Assembly (NCBI GenBank): GCA_037176845.1
Contig: JAYKXP010000023.1
Coordinates: 186,001 to 250,000, forward strand
Direction of reading: 5' to 3'
Length of the DNA: 64,000 bases
Source: Paramarasmius palmivorus
Lineage: Eukaryota > Basidiomycota > Agaricomycetes > Agaricales > Marasmiaceae
Under the pieces are notes generated by a model. The model was not told the origin of the DNA, ran no database searches, and saw only the letters and a list, made by a program, of their open reading frames with translations. Within the stretch, counting starts at the first letter, position 1, and each line of letters starts with the position of its first letter. Position numbers and translations under genes: made by a program. Positions 1 through 13,615 of this stretch are shown here, piece by piece.

Positions 1-1671
1 TTATGATTTCTCGTTTTGACTTCCTTAAGGTCCTGTGAGATACCACGGCATAAAGCGTTTGGGATCCGCAAGTGTTCCGTTCAACTCCGATACCTCTACT
101 AGCTTTCAGCGCATTGCCATTCGAGTATGATTTCGGGTACTCCTTTGATAGTGATGGTGGCGCATACACATGTCGTTCGGAAGAGTCGAAGACCGCTAGT
201 CCATGTATACTGTATTCCCTTTTGCGAGTGCACGTTGAGGGCCATTGGCCATATTGACATCGGTCGCTGCCGTCTGGAGATGACATCTTTCTGGCATGCT
301 TTGACCCCAATCACCTACGCACTCCTCCTGTTCTTACCCTGCCTAACCTGTCATCTAGCATTGTCACCTTCGCTCATCCCAAGGGGATGAGAGTAATGTT
401 GCTGGTGGAATGTTTCATAATGGATCATCACTCCTCCCCTTCTGGAAAACTGTTGAATGAGGATCAATACACGGAAATAGGCGCCAGAAGGCGACGTACG
501 CTCGTAAGGGCGCCCGTTTAGCTCTCTGCCAGATGACTCGAAATGCATTCATCCTTTCCACCAATCGTATCGATGCGCATCCCTTGGCACCCTTCCTACA
601 TAAGTCTCCTTTGCATGTTGAGCCAAATGCGCTGTTCGGCAATTTCAACATCATATGCTGGCCGTCACCAGAAAGCTGTATGGATGCAGAAAGAGATGCG
701 AAGAAAGCGTATCAGTAGCATGAAGTAGAGGGTCTACTCGGTGGTGCAATCATGGTTACATTGTGCGTCGTTCATACTTAATAATTTTGATCCTTGTTAT
801 CATATACGCCGGGAAATACGATAAATGAAATTTCTCGAATGTAGATTGCAACTAATGAAGGCGAGATGAAGAGCGATGGCTCCGAGATGAAAGATACCGT
901 TCATCAAATGCCTCGGGAATTTGAATTCGATCGCAGTCCTCGAGCATCTGTAGGTCCAAGTAGTGGGCGCGTATTAATGGATTTAGAAGTAACACGAAAG
1001 TCCGGTATGAAGTCATTACACCTTTGGGTGGAAGCCGGTCCCGGAAAACGAGGATTGTTAGCTGCACTAGGCCATCGCTATTGCCGACATAGTTTCCGTG
1101 GTCATTAGTGATCGGAAGCTCTGAAGATTAGGATGTAAGATGAGTAGAGCCAAAGTGCGAGACACAGAAGCGTAACATAACATACCCGCCGAGCTTTCCA
1201 TTGGATACCGTCGCAAACCCATTGATTCCGTTCGTTAGGTCGGTACGAGTTCCGTTGCTACTGGAAGATTCCCGCCCTCCCCGCTCTGTGCTTTGTTTAT
1301 GACGCATTCAATCAAAGGGGATTGGGTGCACCATCAGAATGAAAACGGCTAGTCCCAAGTCTTGTTCACCAACGAGAACGCGACTGCCTGACAGGGTGCA
1401 GCTGAAAGAATGGCGGATAGGAATTTTCGAGAATTTCGCGGAATTCTTGACGATCTAGGCTAGTGCCTCGAGGCTCGTCAAATGAGAACAGCAATGAGGA
1501 AAGGCGCAGATGATCATGGAGGATGGTAACCCTGGTCAAGGTATGCCGTCACTCTGGTGGTCCGTGCGCTACTGGAGCGTGAGTGGTGGGAACCTGAAAT
1601 ATTTCGTGCTCAGCTTCTTTCCTTCCTGCTCCCATCATCTACAACGTGTATTCTCGAGCCCTGTGGAAAAA
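1..1671. other. intergenic region, no recognised gene
   Basis: Only short overlapping open frames on both strands are present, none with a recognisable motif, consistent intron signals or composition different from the surroundings. A pyrimidine-rich stretch lies just before the UDP-glucose pyrophosphorylase-like gene and may be its promoter/leader. Confidence 0.5.
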
Positions 1672-4447
<2,776 letters not shown>

Positions 4448-4565
4448 AAAAGAACGGAAGAAGTACGATACCCAAAGATCAACGGACATGTAGCATCATG
4501 TAACGCGTTGTATACTCCAATGAAAGCATAACCAATGGACTATCTCAACCATAACACAATATGCC

Positions 4566-5554
4566 CTAGTTTAGAGAAAACCTCAAAATTCCGAAGTCGC
4601 AAGTCTCAGTTGCATTCCAGTGAGATTCTTCCGTAATAATTCTGGCCAAACTGACGAGCGAATCAAGAGTGATCTGAGTCGAAGATCGCTTCCAGCCTTC
4701 TTCGATGGGAAGTCGCTGCTCTCGGAAGAACACCTGGACGAAACTGGAAAGAAAGAGTCAGTTTTCAATCAAATTAGAGAACCTCGGACCCACTTCTTGG
4801 GGGCAACACCGACTGTAGGATCACCCATGACGCTAAGATACAACGCACTCTCGAAGCTGCGAATCGTAAGCGTGGTTTCGGTGTTGGTGACGTTGGGATT
4901 TGTCGCCAGGGAATCTTCGAGGCGATCGTGCTGGACTTGACCTGCAGAAGTGGTGTTGTAAACATCCGATCCGGGGTTGGAGTTGGCCAGGGTAGTGAAA
5001 ATGGTTTCATTGAAGTGGAGGTTGTCTCCGAGAGCAAAGTCCTGACGGGAAAGAGAGGCGTCGTGCTCGATAATACCATGTCTGATGGCGGTATAATTAG
5101 TGGACGAGATTCCGCGACTGTTCACAACGAATGTATTTACTCCTTGACATTGTCGAGCGTCATTGTGGTGAGATCATCTGAGGTCAACAATCCCAATTTG
5201 GCGGCCCCACCGAGGACATTGGTTTCAATGTTGTAGCCATCTGGAGACGATTAAGTAGATGACTCGAACCATGAATATTGAGACCTGAGGCCTACCAAGT
5301 CCAGCCTGGACGATCATCGGGATCGTAATGTTTCGACCGTCCCTTGGAAGGAACCCATGGTTTGCCAGGCTGAGACTTGAGTTAGGGAAGAATAGGAAAA
5401 AAGGAAGTGCCACGTACGTGTTCAGTCCAGGGCAGGGACTTCGAAGGTCGTTCGGGCCAGGAGCCCTATACGAATGGTCCTCGTACGCAGCGGCGTTGGC
5501 AGCAACCACAGCGGCGAGCAGAACGGAGCGGAAGAATGTTGACTGCCACTTCAT
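4566..5554 (-). CDS. short unspecific peroxygenase / chloroperoxidase-like heme-thiolate peroxidase
   Basis: This is a secreted heme-thiolate enzyme of the Peroxidase_2 family that uses peroxide to oxygenate or halogenate organic substrates. The start MKWQSTFFRSVLLAAVVAA is a signal peptide ending near residue 23. The heme-cysteine motif is SPCPGLNTLANHGFLPRDG (the PCP signature), split by an intron after the Thr codon. The acid-base/metal motif is IEHDASLSRQD, the EHD form typical of short peroxygenases, and FFREQRLP lies near the C terminus. Four introns with clean borders are visible (donors GTACGT, GTAGGC, GTAAAT, GTGGGT). The spliced product is about 270 residues, matching the short family. 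N-glycosylation sites (NIT, NET, NVT) fit secretion. I see no frameshift. Substrate cannot be predicted. Confidence 0.88.
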
Positions 5555-6744
5555 AGAGACTAGAGTTGTAGATGAATTGAGCTGGGGTTTAGTTTCTGAG
5601 AATACTGAAGCATTTTATACCTTCTCATTTTGCATCACGTACGAACTCGAGGGTCAGCGGGCGCCATTGTTTTACTTGACTGTTGGCATCGATGTTGGAG
5701 TGGCTTCACAGCTTTGTGTTTATTCGATACTGCGCCATCAGGAATACTTCGTTGTAGCTGGGCGGCATAGAGCGGCGAGGTACACGGGTATTTCATAGTT
5801 CTGAAAATAACGTGAGGTAGGTAAGGAAAGACAGCATGACATTCAAGTTCCATAGGAATTATGGTGTGTATATGCCGTGCCCTTGATAATTACTATCGGC
5901 CGATCGGGGCTAGACAGAGAGTTAGAATTCGCCGTAGTATGAATATTATCGGGAGAATCAGGCTTCGTGAGCACCTTGGGATGCTCTCTGCTCCAGAGAC
6001 TTATCGTGTTGTCTTGTCCTGCAATGAAAAACATGAGTGAGTGGCAGGATAGCTTAAACATACGCCACATTGTTATCCGGCGGACCACCCGAATCCGCTG
6101 GAAAAGCCAGCATACGTTGGATGCACCCCAAAAATAAATACCTTCCGCACGGAAATTTGTTCAGAACCAATAGATGTGTCTGCATTATGACTCACCAACC
6201 CGAAATATGGGATTGGTGTCGAGCATGACCTATGTCCTAGAGCATGTTCCTCAGAACGGATGGTTATCAGAATTATGCTAAAATGGGACCATTAATTCAC
6301 GGCATTGGTGAGTCTGGTGAGAAAGTAAATGTATTGTGTATTGAGAGTCCTTTGTCCTTCGTTACACAGTCGTACCAACCACGCAGCTCTTCAACATAAG
6401 TGGGCAGAGATGACAGCATCCCGGGTTGGCGTCCAGGCTTCTGGCATTCAATTTCAGTTTGTACACACATGATTCGAGTAGTCAGTGATTACTTGGGTCA
6501 GAAAATCAGACAGGATACTTGGGGATCGAAGTTTCATTATGATCGCACCTTTTCATATCCAGAGTCACGGTGTCAGATTCGTTGCTCGCCGGGGTGGCGG
6601 ATTCCAGTCCCGAAGTTCAGCTGTGAAATTGTCTGTTTCGTCAATCTGAATTCATCTTGCTCGCTTGAGAACGAAGATTATCGAAACTTTGTGACTGCAT
6701 GAGGATTTGAATGCAGGTTGTTGAGAATGACGCGTCAACCCTCG

Positions 6745-6860
6745 AACCGAAATCGACCGACCGAATTGACCGAAACCGAACTCCGAATCGAACCCGAAAA
6801 CTGAACCTAAACAAGACCGAAACCGAAACCGAAGCCGAAGCCGAAACCGAAACTGACGAA
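6745..6860 (+). repeat. CCGAAA-type hexamer tract
   Basis: An imperfect tandem array of ACCGAA/CCGAAA units, most regular at 6815-6852 (CCGAAACCGAAACCGAAGCC). It would encode a TETE/AEAE run in one frame, but no gene context supports translation. Confidence 0.8.
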
Positions 6861-6870
6861 ATGGGAAATT

Positions 6871-6916
6871 TACCCCGTTGTATTTACGGAGTTGTGTATC
6901 TATCTATCTATCTATC
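6871..6916 (+). repeat. dispersed repeat 3' end with TATC microsatellite tail, copy 1
   Basis: The sequence CCCCGTTGTATTTACGGAG continues into GTTGTGTA and a (TATC)n tail. The same 27-base core precedes a TATC tail at 43487-43530, and a diverged copy lies on the minus strand at 31467-31530. A shared 3' end plus a simple-repeat tail suggests a short retroposon. Confidence 0.55.
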
Positions 6917-7610
6917 GTGAAGAAGAGAATTATTCAGCGTAAACCTTCTAGGTATCTTGTTCTTTTTTAAGCTGCCCACCTCCAAGACTAATAGGACAAT
7001 CCCACCATGACAGACAGGACATATCCGAAACCTGGAAGCCAATCCATAATAGTCGGAGCGTCTGTTTATGCAAGGGAAGGATGGTTGAATTTTGACAGAG
7101 ATCATGATGAGGCGGTTGGAGAAGGTTCAGCATTAAGATTTTCGTACGTTTTGAAGCATGCTACTGGCTTCAATTTCTAATCTTATTCTAACCCTTTCTG
7201 AAAGGTCAGTCAAGGACACGTTGACAGCACCGGCCACCCCTGCGCGACTGCGCCCTATCTTTCACGAAGCCCGACTTGAAAACAAGGCCTCAGGCTCTTC
7301 AAGCGACGTTCATTTGCATGCGCCCTCAATTTAACTCGTCAAAAGCAACATCGGCAAAATAGTCCTACCGAGGAAACAGTCCTACCAAAGGCTCGTGTCC
7401 GGTACCTGCTCTAGTATAGCTTTGGACCTGAGGCGATGGCATACCAACTGGGAAGAACTGCGTCCGACTCGGTATGTACCTGTGGTACCTTCGTAACGTC
7501 TATCTATTGATGTTGTCCTCCGCTAAGCGTCAGCGTGTTGAATGTTGTAGGTGCAGGGAAAGAGTAGTACTTGCCCTGTGCCTGTATTCTCGGTTCCTCT
7601 CTTTGGGCTT

Positions 7611-7616
7611 TATAAA
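7611..7616 (+). promoter_or_regulatory. TATA box candidate
   Basis: TATAAA in the context GGGCTTTATAAAGTAG, about 140 bases before the first supported exon of the gene at 7755-10191. This is a motif match only. Confidence 0.35.
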
Positions 7617-7754
7617 GTAGAAAGTACGAAGAAACCAACATCTTCATTCAGCGGTCGGCTTTGAACCCAAGGTACCCTCAAACACCATGGACTTATGAAC
7701 GACGTCAGTCATCCCCTTTCAAATCTTGACCCTCGTTCTGATTTTTCTCTCCAG

Positions 7755-10191
7755 CTCCTTTTCCATTGCCTCAATGGGTGAACGGACCGAATCAAAATCC
7801 AGAGCCGCTTCTTGCTCAGACATGCTACGGAGACGAGATTGGCAATGCAAAGATATCATCAAAAGTTGTACCGGCTTACGCAGGTGGTCTATGTCAGCTA
7901 GCTAATGGTGTTCAGTCATTCCGAGGTAAAGTCCCTTTCGTTCGGCGGTTCTTTCCACAGCTGACTCTCCCATAGGCGGGTTCGCTATTCTCGATGATAA
8001 CCAGAGAATACAACCAACGGATCCTATCCAGAGACAGCCGAGAGAAGCCTCTCGTCCCGGTTATGCGGGCACATCAAGGAACAACAATCCCGATCAATGT
8101 GCCCCCTACAGTCAGGGTAGCCGTTCCGCGGGTCGACTATTTCGAGGCATCAAGGTTCAACGGCCAAGTATGTCTTCCTTCAGCTTCCAATGTACCAAAC
8201 TCATGAGTATCTGGCGAGTAGAATATTTGGTCATATACGTATGATCTATTTTCGTATGAAGGGCTCAACCCTGTCGCAACGAATCCCTTGAACACGAACG
8301 TCGTCTACCTCTTCACAGGGCGCAAAGAAGGTGACTCAAGTCGTCACAAGCAATACCTTCTTCCTTTACCAAGACCTCTACGATCGTCTTTGTGGCAAAC
8401 CTTCCGAACGCCAACGGTTATATAAGAATGACTGGCTGACAGCACTCGTTGGCATGCCGGAGCAGCTCTTGCTCCAGATCTATACCCAGAATTCTTTGCA
8501 TCAACTAGGGTTGCTTCCTCAACTACAACGAGATCGTTATGGCAACTACACGATTGATCTGATCCGTCAAGCGCAAACGCAGATGAGGAACACCCTCGAT
8601 GCAACTCCTCCAGGCTCCTTCAGCCACTTTCCGACATGGGATTCTGCTGGGAACCTCCAGAGTGCTCGTCAGAGTGCGGAATTCCTGGGGAAGCTTCTGG
8701 CTCCCGAGGGAGAGGACTTTTCGTCGAGCCGGCACTTTAATCTACCCCAGTTCATCTTTGGGAGGTTCTGCAGTATGCCCCACTCTGCGTGTCCGATGTA
8801 TCTTCTTACTGATACTTTCGACAGAACTGATCTACGCTGCCGCTGTTGGACCGACTCCTGATTGGGACGTGACAGCCCGGTATTGGAACGTTCAGATTCG
8901 AAGGCCAATCTCTCAGCAAACAAACCCAACTGGCCGAGTTCGGTTCATTTACCACCTTCCTGTGCCCTTGCTACAGGGTTTCCAAGCGACCAATCGAGTA
9001 GCTGCGCTCGTACGAGTCTGGAAGGCTATTGTCGAGTTTGGACATGATACTGTCTGGCAGGCTATGACTGCAGACAATATCGACAGAAAGTTTGTTCCTG
9101 AGGCCACTTTCATCTGGAGTGTCGATGGAAATGAGCCACTCCAACCCCAGTTCCACAAACTCGGCACGCACCCGCAAGGTTTCTATGCGATCTACATATC
9201 AAATGACGATTGGAGCGCGATGCAAAATCAGGGCAACATTCGACCCCAGCGACGACCGCTACCCGTGTGGAACAGCAACACGAGGTTCAATCAATACAAA
9301 GGGGTTCATAATGATCCACAGTTTAATTCGATATGGGCGTGTGTTACGGCAGTTAGGATTAATGCTGCACGGGCATGGGGAAGAACTGGCGGACAGGCGC
9401 AGTTGATGGGGGGTAACAGTGCCGCAGACGTAAGTCTATGCTATGGAAGCCATATACACGAGGTTATTGATTGTTCCTGTCTTAGATTGCTGCAGAGCTA
9501 TGGCAAATGAACCCCGCAGATACGAAACGTCAAGCCGAGGTGAGTCACCATGCTGAAGAAGTTGGTAGCTGCACCGGACTAACGTGCTCTACAGTGGCTT
9601 CACCGTTGTGCATACTCATTTGGGGGCTTGACCAACCAAGGTGACCCTGACACGGCCCAGGTTGCTGAAAATCTCGTTTTTGGAACGGCAGAAGCGAATA
9701 CGACAATGCTTCGGTATGTGTGCTTGCGCTGCTTTGGGAGATGTTGTATTGAGGCTTGTTTCAGCTACGAAAGCTATATCAAACGGGTGGTTGAAGACCA
9801 GGATGCCGCGGTTTATGTATATGCCAATGTTGTGTACCCAAACGCACAACGAAACCAAGGGGATCCCTATTTCAATTGGCCAGTCCTTCGACCGACCGAT
9901 AACTGTTCCTGGATCGCACCTGTCCTTCGGTACTGGTGGTTCGCTATGCCTAACAATACCCAAAGAGGCGGACGTGTGGTGGATATCCCACTTTTCGGTC
10001 GTTCGAAACCGACAATGTTTGAGGTAAAGCTGGATGTGGTGGTTGACAAGGTCATTTCGGGGAACATTGTGATGGTGGGGTATTCTGCTCTGGAGATAGA
10101 AGCGGTACGGACCGCTGTCTTTGATACTGTTCTTCGATTCCAGCCAAACGTTCAGATACCTGACGTCGATGAGACGATTCCCTTGGCTTGA
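7755..10191 (+). CDS. unknown protein with a possible His-Me finger nuclease-like core
   Basis: A long multi-exon gene I do not recognise by name. Supported exons give FPLPQWVNGPNQNPEPLL (from about 7755), GGFAILDDNQRIQP (from 7976), QDLYDRLCGKPSERQRLY (about 8360), ELIYAAAVGPTPDWDV (about 8825) through FNSIWACVTAVRINAARAWG (about 9370), and a final exon ending IPDVDETIPLA. Introns are clear at about 7926-7975, 8772-8824, 9430-9485, 9541-9594 and 9714-9765. Near 9595-9715 the product reads EWLHRCAYSFGG, then NLVFGTAEANTTMLR. A His followed by GG and a later NL...N resembles the His-Me (beta-beta-alpha metal) finger of nucleases; this is inference. No signal peptide or membrane helix is evident. 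The first exon is unresolved: the ATGs at 7437, 7687 and 7695 each need an extra splice or an indel to join. The splice around 8168-8317 is also uncertain. Confidence 0.55.
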
Positions 10192-10749
10192 TTGCGAACC
10201 GGTTGTGGATTGCAATATTTAGTTGACATGTTTGTTAGTAGCGTGTATAGATTTCTATCATCTTGTGTCAACAAAGATGCACCCGTGAGATTTTAAGATC
10301 TCTTTCCATGCAACCACACATACTGTTTTCCTTTTTGGCTCATCTCTCAATGTATCGAATCAGACCATCAACTATAGCGAAATCTCGACGTTCGGATTCA
10401 TTGTCAAGGCTCGAGCTAAATAGAGCTTGGAGAACCTGAACTCAACGTGTTGGCCGCTGGGTAAAGACTGTTTGGCAGTGAAAAGTCACCAGGCTGAAAT
10501 GGGACATGAACGTTTGTTCGCTCGTACGTGCACCTGGGCAAAGAATCTTATTCATAGCCATAGCTACCGATATTCACTTCCAGAACAAAGACAAATAATA
10601 CTTTATCGGTGGCTTTCATCATAGGACAAAGGGTCTTGCAACGTCAATACCTAGTTCTCAATAAAAGCCTGCTCGGCGACAGATTCTTCATTCTTCCTGA
10701 CTTCAAGCACAACCCATTTTTACTGGACTCAGAGACCACGGATTTCATC

Positions 10750-11054
10750 ATGTTTGTATCGGTCATCGCATTTTTCATCTCAAAGTCCATCACAATAACC
10801 GGCAGAGATGTTGCGGAAAGCCAGCGAAAAACAGAGAGAGCCCAAGGCGCGCAGCCAAGGAGAGCGTTCCACGGGAACACTGCCAACAGGGCAAATGTAT
10901 GCTTTTGTGCTTTCATCTACGCTATTGGTGTTCATTAATTTCGTTACAGACTCCCAGCTTCGTAGTCAAAGATGCGAGAGGTCTCCACGATATGACACCA
11001 ATGGATACAAAGCTCCCAGGCTATCTGTGTCGGCTGCACAACCGCAATCCCTAA
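10750..11054 (+). CDS. hypothetical small protein
   Basis: A two-exon candidate not recognised by family. It starts at an ATG in a hydrophobic stretch (FVSVIAFFISKSITI), continues through a basic, Gln/Arg-rich part, and joins across a 53-base intron (10897-10949, donor GTATGC, acceptor TTACAG) to TPSFVVKDARGLHDMTPM, ending LCRLHNRNP. Both exons stay open in one phase, which is the only support. It could be chance. Confidence 0.28.
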
Positions 11055-11213
11055 ACCCTTGACCTACACTGTATATCTCCCCGCGTTCTTAACATTTTTT
11101 GCCACTCGCACTTTCCAGTTCTGTGTCATTTTCGTCTCTTGACACACTAAGCTTTCGCAATGTACGATATCATGGATTCGTGTCCCAATGTACAAAGTTC
11201 GATCAATAATCCA

Positions 11214-12939
11214 TCACTGACAAGACCAACTATCTGGCTGAGTGCTATCGCCTGTCCCATCAAAGGTATTGCTCAACGGGAACCGACAATGCCTCCTGCT
11301 AAATGCCACTCCAGCCGATGGGGTATCATTCACAAACTTTGTACCCAAAATCGTATCAGGAGCAACACCCTCTTCAACCCATCTCACCATCGCCGTCAAG
11401 ATATTCGCATCAGGATCCAAACTCATCCCTGAACCCTGACCAATCTCCCAAGCACCATCGCCATTTGCACAGTGGCTCATCCCGCTGATTCTGAAGAAGC
11501 GGTAAAAGTCATCGAGGGAAGAAGGCGGGAGATTCATGGTATCCGAAACGTGCTGGTAGTACCGCGCAGAATTGAATGGGGAGATGAGACCGTCCGCTTC
11601 TCCATGGTACGTGAGTAACTTTCCGTTACGGGATTGGAAGGCTGAGATATTGCCTTTGAAGGTGGCGATGTTGAAGGGATTCAGTTCAATGGCAAGCTCG
11701 TAATCGGCAAGGGTGAGAGTCGTTGGGTTGAAGGAAGAGTTGAAGACCACAAAGCGGAACCAGTCCTGATGTGTTACCTTAGTACTGAGGATAACTTTGA
11801 TGGATTTTCGAACTTACCGAAGTGAAGGCGAAAGGGCTCCCTCCGTAGAGAGCAATACCTAGGCTTTCACTACCAGGTGCAGGGCTGGGGTATAACAGGC
11901 TGCCTTCAGAGTCGGTGAATGGCTGGAAGACATTCCTGACTGTTTACGACTTGCGTTTCCGTGAGGCATCCGTCAGTATTCCCATCACGCACAACAACTG
12001 GCTCGGATCATAGTTGCAAAGAGTGGGGTCTTCGATGACATTATCCTGAACACCGTCAATCGTGTCGCACTGTGCAAGGATGTTCTGGTGGATGGTGGTG
12101 AGCCAGGTCGGGACTGGAATGAAGCTCGGCGAACTCGGAGGTCCCGTGATGCTGAAGAAATTTCCACTCCATGCCAACAACGCGTTGAAATCCGCGGCGG
12201 GCGCACCGGCTACGACACCATCAAAGTCATCTGGGAAATCTTGGACAGATTTTAGGCCCTGGCGGCCGCCAGTTGAGCAGCCGAGGTAGTATGACTTGGT
12301 GTGGGGTGTACCATAAAACATTTCGGTAATCTGTTTTCCTACAACGACGTTGGTATGGATCCTGATGAAGTATAAGCTACCAACTTTCCAAGGTAAGGGG
12401 TATGATACACGTACGAACGAAATGCAAAGTCTGCCAGTACTTCAGGCGCGTTCGCGAAAGGGGCACCGCTCGTTCCGTCGTGACCATTATTAGCACCGAC
12501 AGTCGCGAAGCCAAGGGACGATGTATATGCCATGTCGTTGAATTGGATGCCTAGCGTGTTGGTATCAGTCAAATCCGCATGAAAAAGGCTCAGGCTACTC
12601 ACATCCACCCAACCCCCCATTTCCCGTACTCAGGAATCTTCCGGTCCAATTCCTAGGCAACCAAGTCTCCATTCGAATACCAGACGAGTCAGAGGTTGCG
12701 ACATTCAACGAAACCCTACAGATATCCGTGGATATGAGCTGAGTGTTGGCACCGCACGATGGATCAGCTTCCGGAAAAGTTAGCGTCGTTCCAGCTGGGA
12801 CGGCTTGGGTCACCAAAACTGTAGTATTGGAGATTGCGGCGACCTGTGATGCGATAGAAGAGCACGAAGCGTCGAAATCGAATCCTTGCCGACCTAGAAG
12901 GAGGCCGGACATCGCGAGAGGTACAGCAGGAAGATGCAT
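11214..12939 (-). pseudogene. tannase/feruloyl esterase family protein, copy 1, with frame disruption
   Basis: Secreted alpha/beta-hydrolases of the tannase family release ferulic or gallic acid esters from plant cell walls. A short hydrophobic leader (MHLPAVPLAMSGLLLG) precedes the mature region. The serine motif is LGCSTGGRQG, the aspartate lies in HGEADGLISP, and the histidine motif is GMSHCANGDGAW; the Cys next to Ser and the Cys after His form the family's CS-D-HC arrangement. Introns lie near 12550-12603 and 12350-12408, with the signature FATVGANNGHDG between them. Compared with the adjacent paralogue, one base is missing near 11984 and one added near 11949; the shifted frame between them meets TAA at 11944-11946. 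The rest reads through to the end at SWSCQ. An ACTTAAATC element about 57 bases upstream of the ATG is shared with copy 2. This is a genuine pseudogene or an assembly error. Confidence 0.85.
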
Positions 12940-12959
12940 TGTGGACGATGAAACCTGGG

Positions 12960-13615
12960 GATTCTCGTGGAGAGCATAATGAAATTTTGGTTCGATTTAA
13001 GTAGCATGGCTATTCGGAGGTATTCTTGAGGGGAAATTAGTTTAGAAGAGCATGGAAACGGCCACGAGATGGATCATGGTGGTTCATTTGAGAGCCAGGT
13101 TACCTTTTCTCACGGCATGGTACACCTCCTCGAACTTCCAAATTCCAACATCCAGTACACACTCGGTCTCACCTCTGAATATTCCCCTAACGGTACGTTC
13201 AAGGTCCCGTATGATCAGTAAACCAATACGAGTACCAATACTGTAAGTCTGCTCTCCATTTTCCTCTGATACTGCCTAGCTTTACGAGCCAGTGGTGCAC
13301 TGACCATAGCCGAGCCAGGAAGATGTAAATAGCCAGGGAATTGCACTTGGAACAGGCACAGATACGTGGATGCAAATACTTTCTTTCCCAATTGAGGAAC
13401 ATTGATCGACCTCCTTCTCTACACTCGTCCGATGCTCGCGGCCCAAACTTCTCGCAATAAAAGCTATGAGGCGTTGTACTGGAACCAACGACTAAGTATA
13501 AGAGGTGTTGTATTGGGTGGTATCTTGCGATGAGCACAAGTTGAGCTAATAAAATAACGCTTCCCATAGTCCTGCCATCCACCTAGTAACTCGTTTTGTA
13601 CCACCCGATTCACCA
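12960..13615. other. spacer between the two esterase genes
   Basis: About 650 bases with no supported gene. The part adjacent to copy 1 is its promoter side; nothing else recognisable. Confidence 0.5.

Larger units (their letters stand above)
5560..7600. other. intergenic region with simple repeats
   Basis: About 2 kb without a supported gene. It holds the CCGAAA-rich tract and the dispersed-repeat tail described separately. A minus-strand frame at 5843-6088 contains GQDNTISLW, which resembles the end of one WD40 repeat, but no second repeat is seen. Confidence 0.5.

Noticed and set aside
5328..5798. Plus-strand open frame of 156 codons
   Set aside because: It is the antisense shadow of the peroxygenase exons and upstream region; no motif.
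5843..6088. Minus-strand GQDNTISLW, WD40-like
   Set aside because: Only one repeat end is visible, no further blades or exon support.
9616..10215. Minus-strand 199-codon frame
   Set aside because: Antisense shadow of the last exon of the unknown plus-strand gene, whose frame has consistent splice sites and protein-like composition.
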